Position numbers and translations under genes: made by a program. The notes under the pieces were generated by a model, which was not told where the DNA came from, did no database searches, and saw nothing but the letters and a program-made list of their open reading frames with translations. A stretch of 64,000 nucleotides of DNA, from contig JAODUO010001643.1 of the NCBI GenBank assembly GCA_025642075.2, positions 1 to 64,000 of the forward strand, in the 5' to 3' direction. Of this stretch, positions 12,119 through 33,500 are shown piece after piece; the first letter of the stretch is position 1; each line of letters begins with the position of its first letter. The stretch comes from Ridgeia piscesae (Eukaryota > Annelida > Polychaeta > Sabellida > Siboglinidae).

Positions 12119-13234
12119 TCATCTGTGGCCGAGGACAACATGTCTCTTTAGTTGACTATTTCTTGAGAATTGTGCACCACAAGTAGCACATGTGTAGGGT
12201 TTTTCTCCAGTGTGTATACGGACATGTGCCTTCAAATAATCTTTTCTTGAGAATTGTGCTCCACAAGTGTCACATTTGTAGGGTTTCTCCCCAGTATGTA
12301 TACGGACATGTGTCTTCAAATGACTACTTGTTGAGAATTGTGCTCCACAAGTGTCACATTTGTAGGGTTTCTCCCCAGTGTGTATACGGACATGTGTCTT
12401 CAAATAACTACGTTTTGAGAATTGTGCTCCACATGTATCACATTTGTAGGGTTTCTCCCCAGTGTGGATATGGATATGTGTATTCAAATCACCACGTCTT
12501 GCGAATTGTGCTCCACAAGTGTCACATTTGTAGGGTTTCTCCCCAGTGTGTATACGGACATGTGTCTTCAAATAACCACTTATTGAGAATTGTGCTCCAC
12601 AAGTGTCACATTTGTAGGGTTTCTCCCCAGTGTGGATGCGGGTATGTCTCTTCAAATGTCCACTTATTGAGAATTGTGCTCCACAGGTATCACATTTGTA
12701 GGGTTTCTCCCCAGTGTGGATGCGGATATGTTCCTTCAAATGTCCACTTGTTGAAAATTTGGCTCCACAGGTATCACATTTGTAGGGTTTCTCCCCAGTG
12801 TGGATGCGGATATGTTCCCTCAAATGCCCACTTATTGAAAATTGTGCTCCACAGGTATCACATTTGTGGGGTTTCTCCCCAGTGTGTATACGGAGATGTA
12901 CCTTCAAATAACCACTACTTAAGAATTGTGCTTCACAGGTATCACATTTGTAGGGTTTCTCTCCAGTGTGGATGCGGATATGTCTCTTCAAATGTCCACT
13001 TACTGAGAAGTGTGCACCACATGTATCACATTTGTAGGGTTTCTCCCCAGTGTGGATGCGGATATGTGTCTTCAAATATCCACTTGATGAGAATTGTGCT
13101 CCACAGGTATCACATTTGTAGGGTTTCTTCCTAGTGTGCATACTGATATATGATTGGAAATTACCAATTCCAGAAAAACGTACCTGACAGGTATCACATT
13201 GTGCTGGGTTTCTCCCAAGTATGGACACAGGCAT
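12119..13234 (-). CDS. C2H2 zinc-finger protein (array of about 12 intact fingers)
   Basis: A single frame of 371 codons made almost entirely of 28-residue Kruppel-type fingers. Each has the C-x2-C-x12-H-x3-H pattern, KCDTCGAQFS in the body and a HTGEKPYKC linker. The first finger (about residues 14-35) is degenerate because its first zinc-binding His is replaced by Tyr. Eleven uniform fingers follow, and the last has H-x4-H. Such arrays bind DNA in the nucleus; the target is unknown. The fingers are very alike at DNA level, as after recent 84-bp tandem duplication. No KRAB, SCAN, BTB or other N-terminal domain is present. A stop (TGA) lies just upstream of the chosen ATG, and broken finger sequence continues to about 13310. 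It could be an intact short gene, the last exon of a longer one, or a decaying copy. Confidence 0.8.
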   Translation of the reverse strand: MPVSILGRNPAQCDTCQVRFSGIGNFQSYISMHTRKKPYKCDTCGAQFSSSGYLKTHIRIHTGEKPYKCDTCGAHFSVSGHLKRHIRIHTGEKPYKCDTCEAQFLSSGYLKVHLRIHTGEKPHKCDTCGAQFSISGHLREHIRIHTGEKPYKCDTCGAKFSTSGHLKEHIRIHTGEKPYKCDTCGAQFSISGHLKRHTRIHTGEKPYKCDTCGAQFSISGYLKTHVRIHTGEKPYKCDTCGAQFARRGDLNTHIHIHTGEKPYKCDTCGAQFSKRSYLKTHVRIHTGEKPYKCDTCGAQFSTSSHLKTHVRIHTGEKPYKCDTCGAQFSRKDYLKAHVRIHTGEKPYTCATCGAQFSRNSQLKRHVVLGHR

Positions 13235-13320
13235 GTGTCTTCAATTGACCAGTTGTAGAGAATTTGGCATCAGCTAATCACATTTGTAGGGTATCTTCCC
13301 AGTATGAGCCATTAACGTTG
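13235..13320 (-). pseudogene. Remnant zinc-finger module upstream of the array
   Basis: On the - strand the HTGK-like linker followed by PYKCD is still readable. The finger is then interrupted by a stop and scrambled. It shows that the zinc-finger array once extended further 5'. Confidence 0.55.
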
Positions 13321-13439
13321 TCACCACTGTGAATATGCACACATTTACAAGTTGATGAAATTAATAGGCATCGTATCAGAAACATGTCTCGCTATTGTGA
13401 CAGAGATCATGATGTAACACCGTCACACACGAATGGTGT

Positions 13440-13850
13440 CCACTGAACGTGGACTGATGTGACACTCAACTGCTGTCCCCACCATATGGATTGATGTGAC
13501 ACTCGACTGCTGTCCCCACCACGTGGATTGGTGTGACACTCGACTTCTGTTTCCACCACGTGGATTGGTGTGACACTCGACTGCTGTCCCCACCAGCTGG
13601 ATTGATGTGACACTTGACTGCTGTCACCACCACGTGGATTGGTGTGACACTTGACTGCTGTCCCCACCACTTGGATTGATGTGGCACTCGAATGGTTTCT
13701 CCACCACAGAGAGTTGATCTGACACTCGAATGGTTTCCCCTCCACGGGGAAGTTGATGTCACGTTAGAGTGGTGTCCCTACGATGAGAGATTTGATGTTA
13801 TTTTCGAATGGTGGCTCCACCACAGGGGAGTTCAACGCAACAAAGGAGAC
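13440..13850. repeat. 37-bp minisatellite, about 7-8 copies plus diverged edge
   Basis: The unit contains GTGTGACACTCGACTGCTGT and CCCCACCACGTGGATTG. ACGTGGATTG recurs at 13521, 13558 and (variant) 13595, a 37-bp period. Diverged units continue to about 13850. Open frames on the - strand (about 100 codons) are repeat products. It lies directly 5' of the zinc-finger array. Confidence 0.9.
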
Positions 13851-13860
13851 ACGTGTGATG

Positions 13861-14079
13861 TCACTCAGTCATGCAATAAAAAGTATTTACACATAGAAGA
13901 TATGTAGAGGTCAATGATGCAGTTCTTACCCTGCACTGGAGGAAACCTGGCTTCCTTTGTCTTAGCCCACGATGTTTACACAGCAGGTGACTGTAGGTTC
14001 CGATGATGCACATTCCCTGAGAATACCTATCTTTATGGTTATACATAAGCTTTAGTAGCTTCCCATTCATTCATTGGTG
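13861..14079. other. Short intergenic spacer
   Basis: Nothing recognised between the 37-bp array and the inverted-repeat element. Confidence 0.4.
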
Positions 14080-15009
14080 CTAATGTTTGAATGACAGACA
14101 ACTCGGCCCACCGACAACTCGGCCCAGGCCAAGTTGTCTCGAGACAACTCGGCCCCAGTGTGAGACAACTCGGCCCCGATGGCTACTCAGTGAATTATAT
14201 TTATCGGTGAAATAGAGAGACAAATTCACATTGTCTGTGAGGAATATTATAATGGCGGCTATAGATATTAGTTAATTCAGTAAATTGCAACCCCAAACAA
14301 ATCTATAGATATGGCCGATCTTTTACTTTCTGTTTCTGATGTATAACCATTAATTAAGCAACGTCTTACACCCGCCAGTCTTCTTCTCGTGTATATTGTG
14401 AACCTGTACACACTATAGGATACACAATAAAAGAAAGCGTAATTCTGTTAAGAATTAAATAAACAAAACAAACTCGCACGAAACTCGAAATCATCGGCGG
14501 CAGCGGTGTTTTATCACGGCGGCACTGCATAAACAAGCTTTAAAAATCAGGTTTTATCCTAACCATAATTTAACAGAATAAACCCTAAACATTAATTATA
14601 TACTGATATAATAATCGATTCCTTGACACAATACAATTAGTAACCTATAGTATATGTATAAACTTTTGAAGAATTCGTTGGGTGTAACTGATTCGACTTT
14701 AACATAACTGTTATAGCTGCCCAAGCAGTTCGTTTGCTCATCACTCATTGTACGTACACGTACGTACGCACACACAAATATACACACACATTATACACAC
14801 ATACAAACACAACCCTTCCCCAATGTCAATAATAGTTCCCTATGGTACTTATACAAATACACGGGCCGAGTTGTCTCTGGAAGTGGACCGAGTTGTCTCA
14901 CACTGGGGCCGAGTTGTCTCGAACTCGGCCTGGGCCGAGTTGTCCTGGGCCGAGTTGTCCTGGGCCGAGTTGTTAATGGGCCGAGTTGTCTGCCCACCCT
15001 AATGTTTGA
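14080..15009. mobile_element. Terminal-inverted-repeat element with iterated TIR motif and 11-bp flanking direct repeat
   Basis: AGACAACTCGGCCCA (14096-14110) is the exact reverse complement of TGGGCCGAGTTGTCT (14977-14991). The GACAACTCGGCCC motif is iterated 4-5 times in the left end (14096-14175) and about 7 times in the right end (14862-14991). Both sides are flanked by CTAATGTTTGA (14080-14090 and 14999-15009), consistent with an 11-bp target-site duplication. A TSD of 8-11 bp suggests a Mutator-like (MULE) or foldback non-autonomous element; that assignment is inferred. The ~690-bp interior has no transposase frame. Confidence 0.75.
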
Positions 15010-15049
15010 CCAGTATCACTATAGGCCAATTTTCTCAGTGCTGCCTGCC

Positions 15050-15290
15050 CACTGCTGACCATACCACAGGTGTGAAAAACATTCTGTCTTGACTCCTGAG
15101 CCAGTTTATCAATATGTCAGGCAATACTTTACCTTTTGTTGGTACTTTGTATGTGTATTTGCAAATTCTTTTCAAATACAGACCGAATATCAAATACAAA
15201 TACACGCCCTTTGTGATTTTCAATACAACGTCACCGTCCAAATGTATGTATTCAAATACGTATTTAAACCCAACCCTGGTCTATAGCCAC
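15050..15290 (+). repeat. Dispersed repeat family C, copy 1
   Basis: About 240 bp matches 59205-59425. Shared blocks include GGCAATACTTTACCTTTTGTT, CAAATACAGAC followed by ATATCAAATACA, and an ending in CCCAACCCTG. It is rich in CAAATAC/GTATTTG motifs. The coding-looking frames are short and differ between copies. Confidence 0.75.
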
Positions 15291-15735
15291 ATACTCATTC
15301 GTACAGCTGGTGAACTGGATCAATGCTTAGTAGGTTCTGGTAACTGTACTGATGTGGGTTAATTTGTACCCGTGGCCTGTATATCATATGCATTAATTTG
15401 TTATGGAATCACAGCATTTATTCCTATCAAGTTCCTATATTATCGCTTAACCAGCCGATCAAAGACAAAAGTTCATTCGAAGTCGTCCTGTGCATGGTTA
15501 GCATATTCTGATGGTGTTTGCGGGATGACTACTACATGTAAATAATACTTACTATAGGTGATATCTAACGACGTTGTAATACTTGTAAAATAATCTTATG
15601 TCTTATCCATGTCACGGTTTTCAAGTGAAATCGCGATAAAATATCAGTGCTTCCACCTAGCGAACATCATAGTACTCACTTTACGCCATCGAACCGATTA
15701 ACCAGAACACTTGAGGCCACCAGTAGCCCCCAGTA

Positions 15736-16218
15736 GGGGGCATACTAAAAGGCGGGCCACAATTGGCAGACCGCGCGGAATCGGCAGACCACATTCACCA
15801 CATTCACAAAGATGCCACCGATCGGTACACTCCATGTTTACGTGGGGGGCCTTTACGTGCATTGTTTTAGTTGGCGCCTTATAGTTGTTGTTTTTACGGT
15901 GTTCTTGTGATGTTGAGATGTCTTTCAATAATAACATACGTGTAATAAGCAAATTTAACTACACTACTACAAGTTAGCATATATGTGGGGCATACTAAAA
16001 GGCGGGCCACAATTGGCAGACCGCGCGGAAACGGCAGACCACATTCAGAAAGATGCCACCGACCGTACCGGTCCATGTTTACGAGCTTTGTTGTTGTTTG
16101 CGCGTCCGATCGTAAATATTGGAGACTTTTATTATTGTGTTGTACTAACAATTCTAAATGTTATACCGAATGGTCCGCGCGGTCTGCCAATTGTGGTCCG
16201 CCGTTTAGTATGCCCCCA
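15736..16218. mobile_element. MITE-like element(s) with ~44-bp terminal inverted repeat, left end duplicated
   Basis: The left end GGGGGCATACTAAAAGGCGG followed by CCACAATTGGCAGACC starts at 15736 and again at about 15986. A single right end in reverse complement (GGTCTGCCAATTGTGG up to TAGTATGCCCCC) lies at about 16173-16217. The inner complete element is therefore about 232 bp. The outer left end has lost or shares its partner. No clear target-site duplication and no transposase frame were seen. Confidence 0.75.
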
Positions 16219-16394
16219 CCAATGCGAGGACAAACCCCAGCGGACAAAACACCAACCGGCCAAAATGCCAACCGTTGATTTTAAATGTGGGTGTCTAGAC
16301 TTTCTTGATGTATACACACGGACTTATATGGTAACATGGTAAAACCAACAAATATTCTTTAAATTTAAGGCATCATTATTTTATATAAACTTTG

Positions 16395-16800
16395 CAGTTA
16401 AGAACCAGGAACAGTAACCCAACTTTTTAAAGACCTCCAGTGGGACACCCTCCAAACAAGAAGAAAAATTAAAAGACTTTGCATAATATACAAAATGGAA
16501 CATAACCTTATAGATATCCCGCTAGATCACTATATCCAACACAACACTAGATCCTCACTATAAACATGACAGTCAGTTCTTGCAAATTAGATACTCTGCA
16601 AACATATTTGGAAGCAGCTTCTTCCCATGCAACAACAATTAAGGAATGGAATTCTCTCCCCCCAAACACTGTCTCAAGTAAATCACTAAAATCATTTCAG
16701 AATAGTTTAATCCAACATTTTAACAATTAAGTCAGATGACCCACCATGCGCACTGGCGTGATGTGTCCCTAGGACATTTTGCCAGTTAAGATACAGATAC
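16395..16800 (+). mobile_element. Non-LTR retrotransposon fragment (RT C-terminal end), broken
   Basis: Translated pieces such as LQWDTLQTRRKIKRLC and EWNSLP-like residues (about 16430-16680) match the conserved tail after the reverse transcriptase of CR1/RTE-type LINEs. In-frame stops and shifts interrupt it. It ends in a GATACAGATACAG / AATAATAAATTAAT tail near 16800. Confidence 0.6.
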
Positions 16801-17304
16801 AGAATAATAAATTAATGTAACTACGCCTATGGTTGTGTGTTCCATAACAATTTAATTCCCATCCAGTCACGTATGTATCATGGGCATGGGAGCAAGTCGG
16901 TTTACACATACGTACACTAGTAGTGGGCGATGCTTGCTTGTAAGACATGTGCAGCGCCATCGTATCATGGAATTGTTCTGTGTGCTTCGTATACGCATTA
17001 CGCATAGCCATTCCACAAAAGCTTTGCTTCCCCCTGATTACATGTTGTTGATAAATCCATGTTCACATGTGTAACGTCACTTTATGTGTATCTGGATTTA
17101 AATGTCCTGCTAGCCACTGGTTGGCTGTAGTGGTTGAACACTAGCCATCATGCACCACTGCTATTTGGAAGCCATGTTCCCTTCAGAGGCAAGCACTACC
17201 CTACACCATGCCTGACTGCTGGTAGGAAGCCAAGTTCCCTGTCTGGACCATCTTAATTTATAAATGGTTTAACTGACTAACATCTCAACAGGTGATATGA
17301 CAGA

Positions 17305-18155
17305 CTGCTTTTTTTCAGTAGTTTGACCAAAATGTCTTGTTACCAAAATGTCCATTACAAAAATGTCATGGATCCGCATGGAACATACATACATAGAAAG
17401 CAATTGATACGTACAACCTACACTATTCTGCTGTACAACTGGGCTTTATTAGTTTTGATTTATTTTGTTTCTCACTGAAACACTAAAATTGTTTGTACAG
17501 CTTAGAGATAAGATTATTAAAGGATTTTAAGTTGTACAAATTCAACTTAGTCCGATTGCATGTAGAGCAACCGTAGTGCCTTTGTGATGCCAGCAACCTC
17601 TTTTGCTTGTAGTTAGCTATTAACGCCGGAAAGCGCCACAGATGGGACTGTTCCTATTACTTTTTGAGCTAATAATATTATACAGCTTTATACAAAAACA
17701 TTGCTTCTCAACTACTGTGCTACCAAAGTATATACAACTGTCGTTTCAACAATTACATAGAAAACAGAACAAACAGTATTACCTGTATAAATGTTGCGTT
17801 CCTTTATTTTTGTTAGTTGCATAAATACAATGTTACTATATTGCGTCAGTAGGAATCAATTTGATTGGTTATCCATCTACCAATCAAACATACAGGGTTA
17901 GTGGTGTAGTGAACCTCCAACATATCCCCGAACCTGCGTAGCATAGCAAGTGCTCCATCCTGCTCCTACAAGACACTAGGTGGCACTGTTTATATTCACC
18001 ATTTGTATAAAAAATGTCCAAACTTCTGTTACAATTTTTATTTTAAATCGATCCAAAATTCATTGAAATGATAACACTCGAAATCATCTAGACATTAACC
18101 AATGTATCATGAATACTTTGCATTTTAACAGGACAATTGAGAAACTTGACATATA

Positions 18156-18191
<36 letters not shown>

Positions 18192-18235
18192 CCAGATCTT
18201 GAGAAACAATTATTAGTTTGTACCTTTTGAGAACT
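17305..18235 (+). repeat. Dispersed repeat family B, copy 2, split
   Basis: The CCAAAATGTC part is at 17305-17378 and the CATATCCCCGAACCTGCG part at about 17920-18235. The two are separated by ~540 bp (17379-17919) with no counterpart in copy 1 and no recognised content. Within the second part an AT dinucleotide run (about 18152-18190) interrupts the homology before CCAGATC. Confidence 0.7.
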
Positions 18236-19050
18236 ACAAATTTTTGTTTCGTTACCAGCTGTGCTTACCGTAATTTGCAACCACACAGACTTTCGCATTT
18301 ATTCAATCTCTATTTTTATTGTGCTATATTTAGGCTTGAATACATTTAATCAGATAAAATGTGGAATGACAACAAAATTGAAAATAAAATATACCTTTAC
18401 AATACAGCAGCAACTGACAGAAGTAGCTAACTAGCTAATGCTGAGACAACAATGATTCATGGTAATAAACATGGCTTCAAGCAAGAAGCCTTATTCACAA
18501 CAAGAAACATTAATGAATGTCATTTCTAAGTCAACATGATCATCGTCAGAAACTACCAGTTACTCGGAAATACCCACAACAAAGGGAGTTCCATTTTCCT
18601 TAATTCCATGTGTCACACTGCATCTGTTAAATTTTATCAAAGCCAATCACATCTTCAGGACAAATGAACGAAAATATAGCTGTGACACCATGCAATAAAA
18701 TAAATAATTGTATACGTGCAAACCATTTTTGGCTTGATAACACATGCAATTTATGCCTGAGAAGCATGTACTGAAAGACATCGTCTATCTCACTCTCTCA
18801 TTCGCTAACACAAAACAACACATGTACACAGTACTTTGTGTGTAGTATGACTGAATTTATACGTTAGCAACACACTCACAAGGGTAGCAGGTAGTCAAAC
18901 GACAGTCTGCAATGACAGTGACACTAGTAGATGGTGAAATGACAGCGGCGCTTGAAGACTGTCAACGAACTGTCTGCGCTGACTATGACATTTAAACATG
19001 GTGAATCAACAGTCTGCATTCCAGTGACACTGAAGACTTTAAACTGAATC

Positions 19051-19056
19051 TTTATT
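19051..19056 (-). terminator. Possible poly(A) signal of the PCYT1 gene
   Basis: TTTATT on the + strand reads AATAAA on the gene strand, about 380 bases past the stop codon. Another candidate lies near 18297. Which one is used cannot be decided from sequence. Confidence 0.3.
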
Positions 19057-19267
19057 GACAGTGACACTCGTAGGCTGTCAGTCTGCATCAACAGTGACAC
19101 ACATGTTCATTGGCAATTAAATATATCACAACTTACATTTTACAAACATATCCTGACAAATTACCCCATTACTCAAGAGGACTAGCTATCCAGTCATTCA
19201 AGAGGACCAGCTACCAACCAAACAAAATGGACCACGTTTCCACATGTGAACACAAACAGTGTCTGTC

Positions 19268-19398
19268 AGTCATCTGATGTCTGGATCATCTGACATCTGC
19301 GCCACCTGACATCTGTGCTACCTGACATCTGCGCCACCTGACATCTGTGCTACCTGACATCTGCGCCACCTGACATATGTGTCACCTGACATCTCTGT
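19268..19398. repeat. 16-bp minisatellite in the PCYT1 3' UTR region
   Basis: About eight copies of CCTGACATCTGYGCYA (16 bp), just downstream of the PCYT1 stop codon on the gene strand. It would fall in the 3' UTR if the signal at 19051 is used. Confidence 0.85.
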
Positions 19399-19435
19399 CA
19401 TACCAACTGTACAGATGTCAGTTCAGTAAGGAAGA

Positions 19436-29894
<10,459 letters not shown>

Positions 29895-29924
29895 CTGTGT
29901 ATGTCAGGTGTGTCAATGCCAAGG

Positions 29925-30540
29925 TGGTCCATTCACTGTCAGTTGGTCTCTTCTATGATTCTCTACAAACACAACGGTCAATTCACTGTCAGTTGGTCAC
30001 TTCTATGATTCTCTACAAACACAACACAATGGTCAATTCACTGTCTATGAGTCTCTTTGGTGATTCTCTATAAACACATCAAAATGGTCCATTCACTGTC
30101 AGTTGGTTTCTTCTATGATTCTCTATAAACACATCACAATGGTCCATTCACTGTCTATGAGTCACTTCTATGATTCTCTACAAACACATCACAATGGTCC
30201 ATTCATTGTCTATGAGTCTCTTTTGTGATTCTCTACAAACACATCACAATGGTCCATTCACTGTCAGTAATGGTTTCTTCTATGATTCTCTACAAACACG
30301 TCACAATGGTCCATTCACTGTCTACGAGTCTCTTCTAGGATTCTCTATAAACACATCACAATGGTCCATTCACTGTCTATGAGTCTCTTCTAGGATTCTC
30401 TACAAACACATCACAATGGTCCATTCACCGTCTATGAGTCTCTTCTAGGATTCTCTACAAACACATCACAATGGTCCATTCACCGTCTATGAGTCTCTTC
30501 TAGGATTCTCTACAAACACATCACAATGGTTCAGTTATTG
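29925..30540. repeat. 55-bp minisatellite upstream of PCYT1 coding exon 1
   Basis: About 11 units with TTCTCTACAAACACATCACA and ATGGTCCATTCACTGTC; the 55-bp period is clearest at 30330-30530. Its proximal end lies about 30 bases 5' (gene strand) of the acceptor-like site of coding exon 1, but unlike the arrays around exons 3 and 4 it does not copy that site. Confidence 0.93.
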
Positions 30541-30544
30541 TCAT

Positions 30545-33500
30545 GCTCACATCTGTCTATTTACTATTGATCAATGGGTATCCTGAGGGACGTTGAAGAC
30601 TGTTATATAACTTCTGATTGCATTTAAATACATTTAATTGTTTATACTTTTAAATAAATCAGTTTTAATTATCTTTCATTTGTAAGCACTGCACGGTCTT
30701 CTACTCCTGAGTACTGAAATTATAATTATTATAAAATGTACATCACTGGCTAGCATTACTGATGTAATTGTCAACTGTGCCCATTTCCCTGCTAAAAATA
30801 ATTCCTCATGCTGTCAAACGTATGTGAAAAGAATACCATTCTAAAATTATTTCATACAATCTGTCTACCAGGAATCTGACAGTAAATTAATGATACCTGC
30901 TTATATGCAGATGGACAGCTGTTGTTTATCAATATTTCTGGGTTGTGTAATTCATTATTCAGCCCCTCTTTGAAATGCTGCAAGGAATGGTATACAGCGA
31001 TTGGCTCAAAGAGCCACCGACCTCAATCTGACAACGTATACCCCGGTAGGTCTGCAAGACCCACAATGTCAGAGTTTAAACTAAGAATTTAGTTAGTTCT
31101 ACTCAGCAGACTATTCAGTTGAATCTAAGGCAATTAGTTTCCCATGCAGTTTGTGAAAGATAAATTGATTTACCTTGTAGTCGTTAGACTCATTTCAACA
31201 CATTCATTACCTTTCAATGCTGCTAGTTAATCATGCAACAGTTCACTCATCTTACACAAGTGACATAATTACTTTTGCATCTTCTTCAACTGTGTGCTGG
31301 TTATGCATACAATTTGTTTGCCTTCTGGGTGAAAAGCTTTTTTGTGAAACAGCGTAGTGAGCACGTAGCTTAAGGTAGTAAAATCAACCTTTCTCCTGAC
31401 TAACTTGGAGGGGTGTGTTGGCTTAGACTCTAAGTCAGCACACCCTTTTTCTAACTGCCCCAGTGCTTAATTAAGCTGGTCCAATATATTACACTGCATC
31501 ACCTAAGTAGCATGTGATTGCCTTGCAGTGCAAGCGCCAGGCAGAAAATCGTATTTTTCGCTCAGTTCACTTTGAACACATAGAAAACTCCACTTTCAAC
31601 TTGCTTCTCACACTCTCCCAGTGTTCATGTATTGCCTCTCATATAATACATACAATGTACCAGGTTCAACAGCATGTCATGGCAGTAGATGCACATGTTA
31701 CACACTGGTGTCAAGAGGGATTTATACCCCACGTTTTGGTATATAGAAAATTGGTGTAACTATTATGGTAGCTACCAGGCAGTACTATGGAAGTGTGCAG
31801 TCTGCACATGGGTATATTTTCTCCTTGAATTTATGCATGCAGATCAGTGTATTTTGGGTGTTGTAAATATGTATCAACACCAATTTAGGGTTGTTTGGGC
31901 GAAATTGCAGTAATTGGTACAGAGATCTTAAATAATTATGTACCTGTCTGTGCACAGGTATTGAAATTCAATGTGAATAAATAAACATGATTGCCCATTA
32001 CCAAGCTACACAATAGTTGGTCTGTCTTAGGGTCTGCCTGATCAATTTTACAATCCATAAAATTATAATAACACGAATAACACGTACACAGGGTGAGGGA
32101 ATACCATATGGAAGTAGCACATAGAATTACAATTACAAGTGCTCCGTGTATATAAATATCAGAACTGCATCACCTTTGATGCCATTCTGATAGGGTTTTA
32201 CCTGTCTAAATGACAGGTGGACGGGTCTCTGCATAAAGCTATGCACACCGCTGACTAAATGAATCAATGAAGACTGAATAAAATTGGCTAAACTTTGGAA
32301 TGTAACAGTGTCCAGACTGTGAGTCCAATGTCCTAACCATGTAGACACGTCAGTGGCACTCAATATGATGTGAGAGCTGATAATGAACCACACATCTGTC
32401 TGGTGCTGAGCCCATCACATGTAACTATAATGCCACTGAGCCTGGATCCCCAAGGATGTAGAGGTTATATTATTAATAGATCCCTTACGGTAATTAAGCC
32501 ATGACAGTAGAAGCGTGATGCTAATTAACGACAGCACTGCTGGAATTATACACCATGGTCAGGCACCTTTTACTTACACAACTCTGAATTATTCTGATTG
32601 CATTGGTGATGTTATATAACCTAGGCATTGTTCTGAACTGTCTTGCTTTCAACTATTGATACAGTTTTTTCCCAGACATCAATATTTCATATAAGATTTT
32701 TTTAGTTTAAATAAAATAGCAATAACTTAAATTTGGGTTGTTTTTATCTTTTGCAGGACTAGTAAACTCTTGTCTTTACTAGTCTCGCTGTGTAGTAAAA
32801 TAAATGTCAAAGTTCTACCACAGTTGGATGCCTTCAAAATCTGCACTCTGTTGCAGCCTGCATAGATTCCAATCAGAGCTGGTTCTTGTCATCATTTCAG
32901 CAGGGACACATTGTATTTTCAAGTAATAACAATTCAAAAGATCCAACACATGGCCCCACTGTCTCTCCATACACAATTATCAAGAGTCTGTCTTTTCAAG
33001 AAGCACCGTGGACCTCGTGCTATGTCATGCCTAGTGCCTGGAATGAACAACAGCATTCTGTTATATTTGTCTCATTCAACTAGTGACACTAATTAAATTC
33101 CTGGTAACTTAACCGACACACTGGCTGCTTGTTTGAAGTCTGTCAACAATATGCTGATCAATAAACCAAACCCATTGGTAATAAGATTTTAAAGGCAGTT
33201 CTGTCATGTCTGCATGGTACCTAGACCCAATCTATAAAATAAAGAGAATATATGGTTAATTTTCTTAACTTTAGAATTGAGCTTGCATTCGCAGGTCATC
33301 GATATGCCTCCAAAAACATGATGTGCTTCAGCGCTACAGCTTTTAATTTGCCAAAGGTTCGCATTGGATTAAACCCAGGTTCTCTTACTCTTTAGTTGAG
33401 AGTCCATTGCCCTACCCAGCTAACAAGGAACCATTTCTGAACCAGTTGGCACGTGTCATACTGGTTCATAATTGGTACTGCTCCACCAGTACATGTTTTC

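Noticed and set aside
12190..13134. 314-codon + strand frame
   Set aside because: Antisense shadow of the C2H2 zinc-finger array; it only repeats because the fingers do.
13407..13762. Two overlapping - strand frames of about 100 codons
   Set aside because: Products of the 37-bp minisatellite with no domain.
32886..33096. Possible retrotransposon tail (frame with RGPRAMSCLVPGMNNS)
   Set aside because: Faint resemblance to the conserved RT tail, but too short and diverged to call.
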